Source of the DNA: Cranoglanis bouderius
Taxonomy: Eukaryota; Chordata; Actinopteri; Siluriformes; Cranoglanididae
DNA: 64,000 bases
Direction: 5' to 3'
NCBI GenBank assembly: GCA_023630585.1
Contig: CM042568.1
Span: 45,016 to 109,015 of the forward strand
Position 1 is the first letter of the stretch. Each line of letters starts with the position of its first letter. The translations under genes were made by a program, and so were the position numbers. The notes beneath the pieces are model-generated. The model made no database searches. It was not told the DNA's origin and was given only the letters and a program-made list of their open reading frames with translations. Positions 59,964 to 64,000 of this stretch are shown here, one piece after another.

Positions 59964-61670
59964 ATGGAGATTCCTCACCTGACGGAAGACGAAATGGCCG
60001 AAGTGAAAAAGAACGTAAGTTGACTAAACTTCACACATCAGTGTTTTAACAGTGAGATTATTGAACAGACAGAAATAAATAATAATTATTATTATTATGG
60101 AAACGCGTGCCATTAAATGAGCATTTGGTCTGAAAGTGAAAGTGAGTGCATTGGTCTGTAGTCTAGATTTGAGAATCCGGAAGCGAAAAGTTCGAGTAAA
60201 ATCAAACAGAAACTAATCGAATATATATGTAATTTATTATTAGTTTTTTAAGGAATCTGTAAATCCGGTTATTTTGTACTGTTGCGGGCGCGCGCACGGG
60301 AGCGCGCACTTTCTCATAAGCGCGTGCAAAAGAAAAAGGTAGTCGCGATTTCCAGGTGTGTCACCCTACAGCATCAAAACACCGGTTTGGTGGCCCTACA
60401 GCATCAAAACACCGGTTTGGTGGCCATGACGTCATGGGGGTTTTGAAGCCAGTCACAGTTCGCTAGGGGCGTGGTCTATAGTGAGAGATAGGATAGTATC
60501 ATGAGAGCTGTATCACCGAGTTCAGAAGCGTGATGTTGAGGGAAGCATCTAAAGCTGAAGAGTGTTAGTGCTGAGCAGAACCCTGACACCCGGAACCTTC
60601 TTCCTGACAGGGTTCTCTATGTCTACCACCACATCCCTCCTTAACATTTTCTCCACATCACAGCAGCGAGTGTATTCAGGAGACCATCATCAAACCTGCA
60701 CTGGAAACTTTTACCTGGTGCACCAAAGGGCTCAATGTGATATCTATGGAAATAAGATTTGGGTTTTGGGTTTTGGGGGTGAGAACTGGTCCTGGTCCTC
60801 CAGAAAAACCTGGAGTCACTCGTGTAATGTATCATTTGTGAGAACTTTCCCACAATGCTGTGCTCTTCTGTTCCCCTCAGGCTCTGGAGTCTCTTCGTCC
60901 GTACCTGGTAGAGAAGCTGATTGCAGAGAGGCACTACGATTACCTGCGCTCGAAGAAGATCCTGACGCGAGAGGACGCCGAGGAGATCAGCTGCAGGAGC
61001 ACGCGGGGGAAACGCGCCGGTAAATTACTCGACCTCATCGCTGAGAACCCGCGAGGTCTGGACACGCTAATCGAGTCAATCCAGCGCTGCGGAACGCTGA
61101 ACTTCATCATCGCCAAGATCACTGACGAGGTGCAGCGGTGCAAGAACGAGAAGATCGAGGCACTCAGAGGTAGCTCTAACGTTCACAGCAGCTCATTTAC
61201 CCTCAAGAACAATCCGATTGTATCGTAGTGTTAAAGCAGTCGTGTTGAATTTTGTGTTTCCAGCAGCAGGTGTGTCCAGCTCCAATATGAAGGACGCATC
61301 CGGAGCCACTAACAACCTCTCAAAGGCAGACTTGTATGATTACGATAAGTGCTCCACTGTTTGTCTCCACCCTGACGGCGAACGAAGTCCCGCCTCTTCT
61401 GTGATGAGCAGCTCTATGAACCTATCCTTTGCTGTGAATCGGCAGAGGGGGCAGGACTGTATGTCGGTTAGTGGTGCCGCGAGCCTAACGACGTCATCCA
61501 GCCTTCCCAAACCTGGCGATCCTGGAGCCCCGCCTCTTCCCGATGACATCGCCGTGGAAGACCAGGATGCAGAAGCTGGTGCTTGTGGGAGCACAGGAAG
61601 TAGCGGGGATGCTAACTTCCTGCCACTGCGCTCCCGTTCCTTGAACCTGTCTGTCGACAGTGCACTCTGA
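59964..61670 (+). CDS. bcl10: BCL10 CARD adaptor, three exons
   Basis: BCL10 links CARD-family scaffolds to MALT1 and thereby activates NF-kB in immune cells; its CARD forms filaments in the cytosol. Exons: 59964-60014 (17 codons, MEIPHLTEDEMAEVKKN), 60881-61169 (rest of the CARD) and 61264-61670 (Ser/Thr-rich tail ending LNLSVDSAL). Phases agree and the spliced product is 248 aa, close to the 233 aa of mammalian BCL10. CARD landmarks: YLVEKLIAERHYDYLRSKKILTR, EEISCRSTRGKRAGKLLD, NPRGLDTLIESI and IAKITDEV. The exact acceptor of exon 3 could be three bases later. No disruption is seen. Confidence 0.9.
60015..60880. other. bcl10 intron 1
   Basis: Holds a 30-bp direct duplication (60364-60393 and 60394-60423), a second TGACGTCA at about 60,427-60,434 and a G+C-rich patch at 60,285-60,330. 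A 153-codon open stretch across its end is an intron-exon read-through in the wrong frame. Confidence 0.6.
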
Positions 61671-61942
61671 GAATCCAAATACATCCGCCGTGTTTCAGTA
61701 CTGTTTATAACGCGTCCTTGTCGACTCCCCCCGCGTCTCACAGCTGTGCGTCTCTTTAGTGTAAACACACAACCGCCATGGTGCTAAAATTATCTTATTT
61801 CTCTGGAAATTTAAGTTAGATTCAAATGGAAGTTGTGATTTCTAGAAGACTGGGAAGTTTTGCTGCTTCACAGCTCTAGAGTCTCAGGTTCGAATGCTGT
61901 CTATGTGGGTTTCATCCAGGTTCTCCATGCTAAATTGCCCGT

Positions 61943-61994
<52 letters not shown>

Positions 61995-64000
61995 TGATCT
62001 GTGCCACCTTGTAGCCAGTGTTACCAGGAACAGCTCTGAATAGATGATTGGCTTGTACCCTGACCAGGACAAAGTGCTAACTGAAGATGAATGAATTAAT
62101 TTTTATTGCTGTTTGAACTTGAAAGTTTCTTCTACAGTTCTATAAAATGTCAGTACGTTTTGTTCCTGAAATCTACAGTGATGGCCAAGAGAATTCGCCG
62201 AAGGGAAGTGTACGAGGGGAAGTGTTAAAAAACAGGAATGAAACATGGCTGCTGGTGATGGTGGCTTGGTGATGGCGTTCCTCAGGGCTCCATGTAAGGA
62301 CCGGATAAATGTACACCGACTCTTACAGAAAAATACTTGTATGTCAGTTAATCTCCAGGATGCTCATAAAAATCGCCGTGTAAAACGGTTCAGACGTGTA
62401 CCTGAGACTACTGATGCATTTTTAAAGGCTAAGGGAATTTATTATTTTTTTCCGATTCAATACGTCGGTGTATTGAAACATACATTAAACAGTCGACAGA
62501 CAAACTTTACATGTACAAATAAATATGATGAAGATAAACAGTTAAACATCTCACCATCATAACTCCTGCGTAAAATGAAAACACAAATATTATTTAATAA
62601 GTGACTCATCACGTTTTACAGCCAGATGTACAGCAGCGTGTCGGTGGTTTTAGTTGTTCATTGAACTCGACCTGGAAAGCCGCTCTATCTATAAGATGGT
62701 GGCTCCGTGGCCCAGGTGTATCTCAGCCTAATGTGATATCTACCTTTTCATATCTATGCTTTCTTTCAACTTAAAATATTATATAACTAATAACTTCTTT
62801 TTTAAATTTTCACTCAAGTACATGTGACACCTTAATAACAATTTGCTTAAATGGTTATAAAATACTATTGAGATTTTTTTTTTTTTTTACAAACTAAGTA
62901 TTTGTAATTATATACTGGACCTGAGACTTTTTAAATGTAGCTTTTATTATTATTATTTTTTGTTGTTGTCCTGTGCAGTTTGTATAGATGATAGCAGTTA
63001 ATGAGTATTTACTGTTTATGTTCATGTTTAGCAGTTATTAAAGGTTTATTGTGCAATGCTCCAGTTTGGCCTACAGATGGCACCACTGTAGACACAGAGT
63101 CATCATTGTTTCTGTATTGGTGTTCAGTGTGGCAGTGGGGGGAAAATAAACTGGAAGTGACATCAGAGAGCCTGTTTGAGGCTGCTCATGGAGAAGTTAT
63201 ATCTTGTGTGTGTTATTTATACAGAGAAAATCATTTTATTGATTCTGGTAGAGGATATTAAGCATCGCATATGTAAAATACTCACACGTTTATAAGTAAT
63301 ATACATGTAATTGTAATAATAATAATAACACGTTTTCTTATTTATTAGAAAACAAAAGAGTGAAATTCAGGAAAAGCCATGGTGATGTTATATTCTGACA
63401 GGTTTGGGCTGCGGTTAAATAAATCAGGGAGAAAAATAAGGCTATAGTCAGTTATGTAGGAAATGAGATCATCATAATAACCATTTACTTCTGATGTGTG
63501 AATTAATTTTAAAAAAGGCTCCACGAGTGTAAAATTACACGTAGCATCACCCACTAACACAGTGCCGATGGAAATGCAACACAACAGATCCCTCAGAAAC
63601 ATCTACACTGACCTCCAGAGGAACAGGAGTAATGTTTATCAGGAAACTTCCTGTAAATACATCAGCGAGTGCGAATGTAAAATCAAACAGTGAAAATAGT
63701 GAATAAACGCTTTAGCGTATTTAAATCATAAATAATGTTTATTTATATTCTACACTAATTTCCGAGTAAACGAACATTCCAGCTGAAATGTTTTTTTTTT
63801 CTCTGAAGGTGAGACTGATAAGGCCATCGTATGCCTTATGATTTGATTGACAGCTATGTGGTGAATGTGTGCAGACTGGATTTATAAACACGACTCGGGG
63901 ACATCACACGTGACCGACGTGTGATAGCAGGGCAGATATTTCACCTCCTAACGTACAAACCTCCTCAAACGCCCTTAAAATTACAGCACATTATAATCTT
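61671..64000. other. bcl10 3' region and gene-poor DNA
   Basis: The 3' UTR follows the stop; (TG)n is at about 61,945-61,992. The rest is AT-rich with short poly(T) and (TAA)n tracts. Open frames at 62,245-62,562 and 63,001-63,261 show no recognisable domain and no splice or composition support, so I do not call genes here. Confidence 0.5.
61945..61992. repeat. (TG)n microsatellite
   Basis: Uninterrupted TG dinucleotide run of about 24 repeats. Confidence 0.95.

Noticed and set aside
60562..61023. A 153-codon open frame across bcl10 intron 1 and exon 2
   Set aside because: It reads exon 2 in the wrong frame; the spliced CARD frame explains the conservation.
62245..62562. A 105-codon open frame downstream of bcl10
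   Set aside because: No recognisable domain and no splice or regulatory support; it could be chance.
63001..63261. An 86-codon open frame near the right edge
   Set aside because: AT-rich, lacks any motif and has no supporting context.

Overview
The window is vertebrate nuclear DNA, almost certainly a teleost fish. It carries intron-containing genes with GT/AG splice sites, fish-type NLR exons, Tc1-like and Ty3-like debris, microsatellites and TTAGGG-type repeats. There is no bacterial-style gene organisation. About 70% of it (1-45,090) is a tandem array of one retroelement family; the rest is a host region with a decayed NLR gene and an intact bcl10. Layout 1: 1-13,900 holds minus-strand copies E0 (partial), E1, E2 and E3 (partial). 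A 100-N assembly gap follows (13,901-14,000). Then 14,001-45,090 holds plus-strand copies: the tail of E4, then E5, E6, E7, E8, E9 and the deleted E10. The repeat unit is about 5.48 kb, head to tail within each arm, with the orientation switched across the gap. Each unit reads: AT-rich leader with two CCAAT boxes and a GC box; a 57-nt hammerhead-like RNA motif; ORF1 (about 606 aa, basic N-terminus and C-terminal SGNH hydrolase with all catalytic blocks); ORF2 (Penelope-like reverse transcriptase plus GIY-YIG endonuclease); and about 440 bp of degenerate CCCTAA repeats. The most interesting observation is how these parts fit together. ORF2 has no AUG in a usable place in several copies, but it is open in the -1 frame across the ORF1 stop. 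The slippery heptamer TTTAAAT abuts that stop in all eight complete ORF1 copies and is followed six bases later by a conserved stem-loop, so ORF1-ORF2 is probably made by programmed -1 frameshifting. The sense RNA carries CCCUAA at its 3' side, complementary to a telomeric TTAGGG overhang, and the array's only visible outer 3' end stops in that repeat. This resembles the telomere-associated Penelope-like elements of other eukaryotes, but here with an endonuclease and an SGNH protein. Copies are homogenised: E5/E6 and E8/E9 encode identical proteins, and E7 is a mosaic of the two types. Layout 2: 45,090-47,560 is low-complexity DNA and a 5'-truncated LINE (minus) with one in-frame stop. 47,614-55,145 is a FISNA/NACHT/LRR gene (NLRC3-like), broken by one TGA in the NACHT exon, with a 3.8-kb intron filled by Tc1-like and Ty3-like fragments. 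55,650-59,640 is a minisatellite-rich repeat, more Tc1-like remnants and an inverted pair of a dispersed repeat. 59,964-61,670 is a three-exon bcl10 gene encoding a CARD adaptor, with a CRE/ETS-type promoter. 61,671-64,000 shows a (TG)n microsatellite and nothing else I can support.
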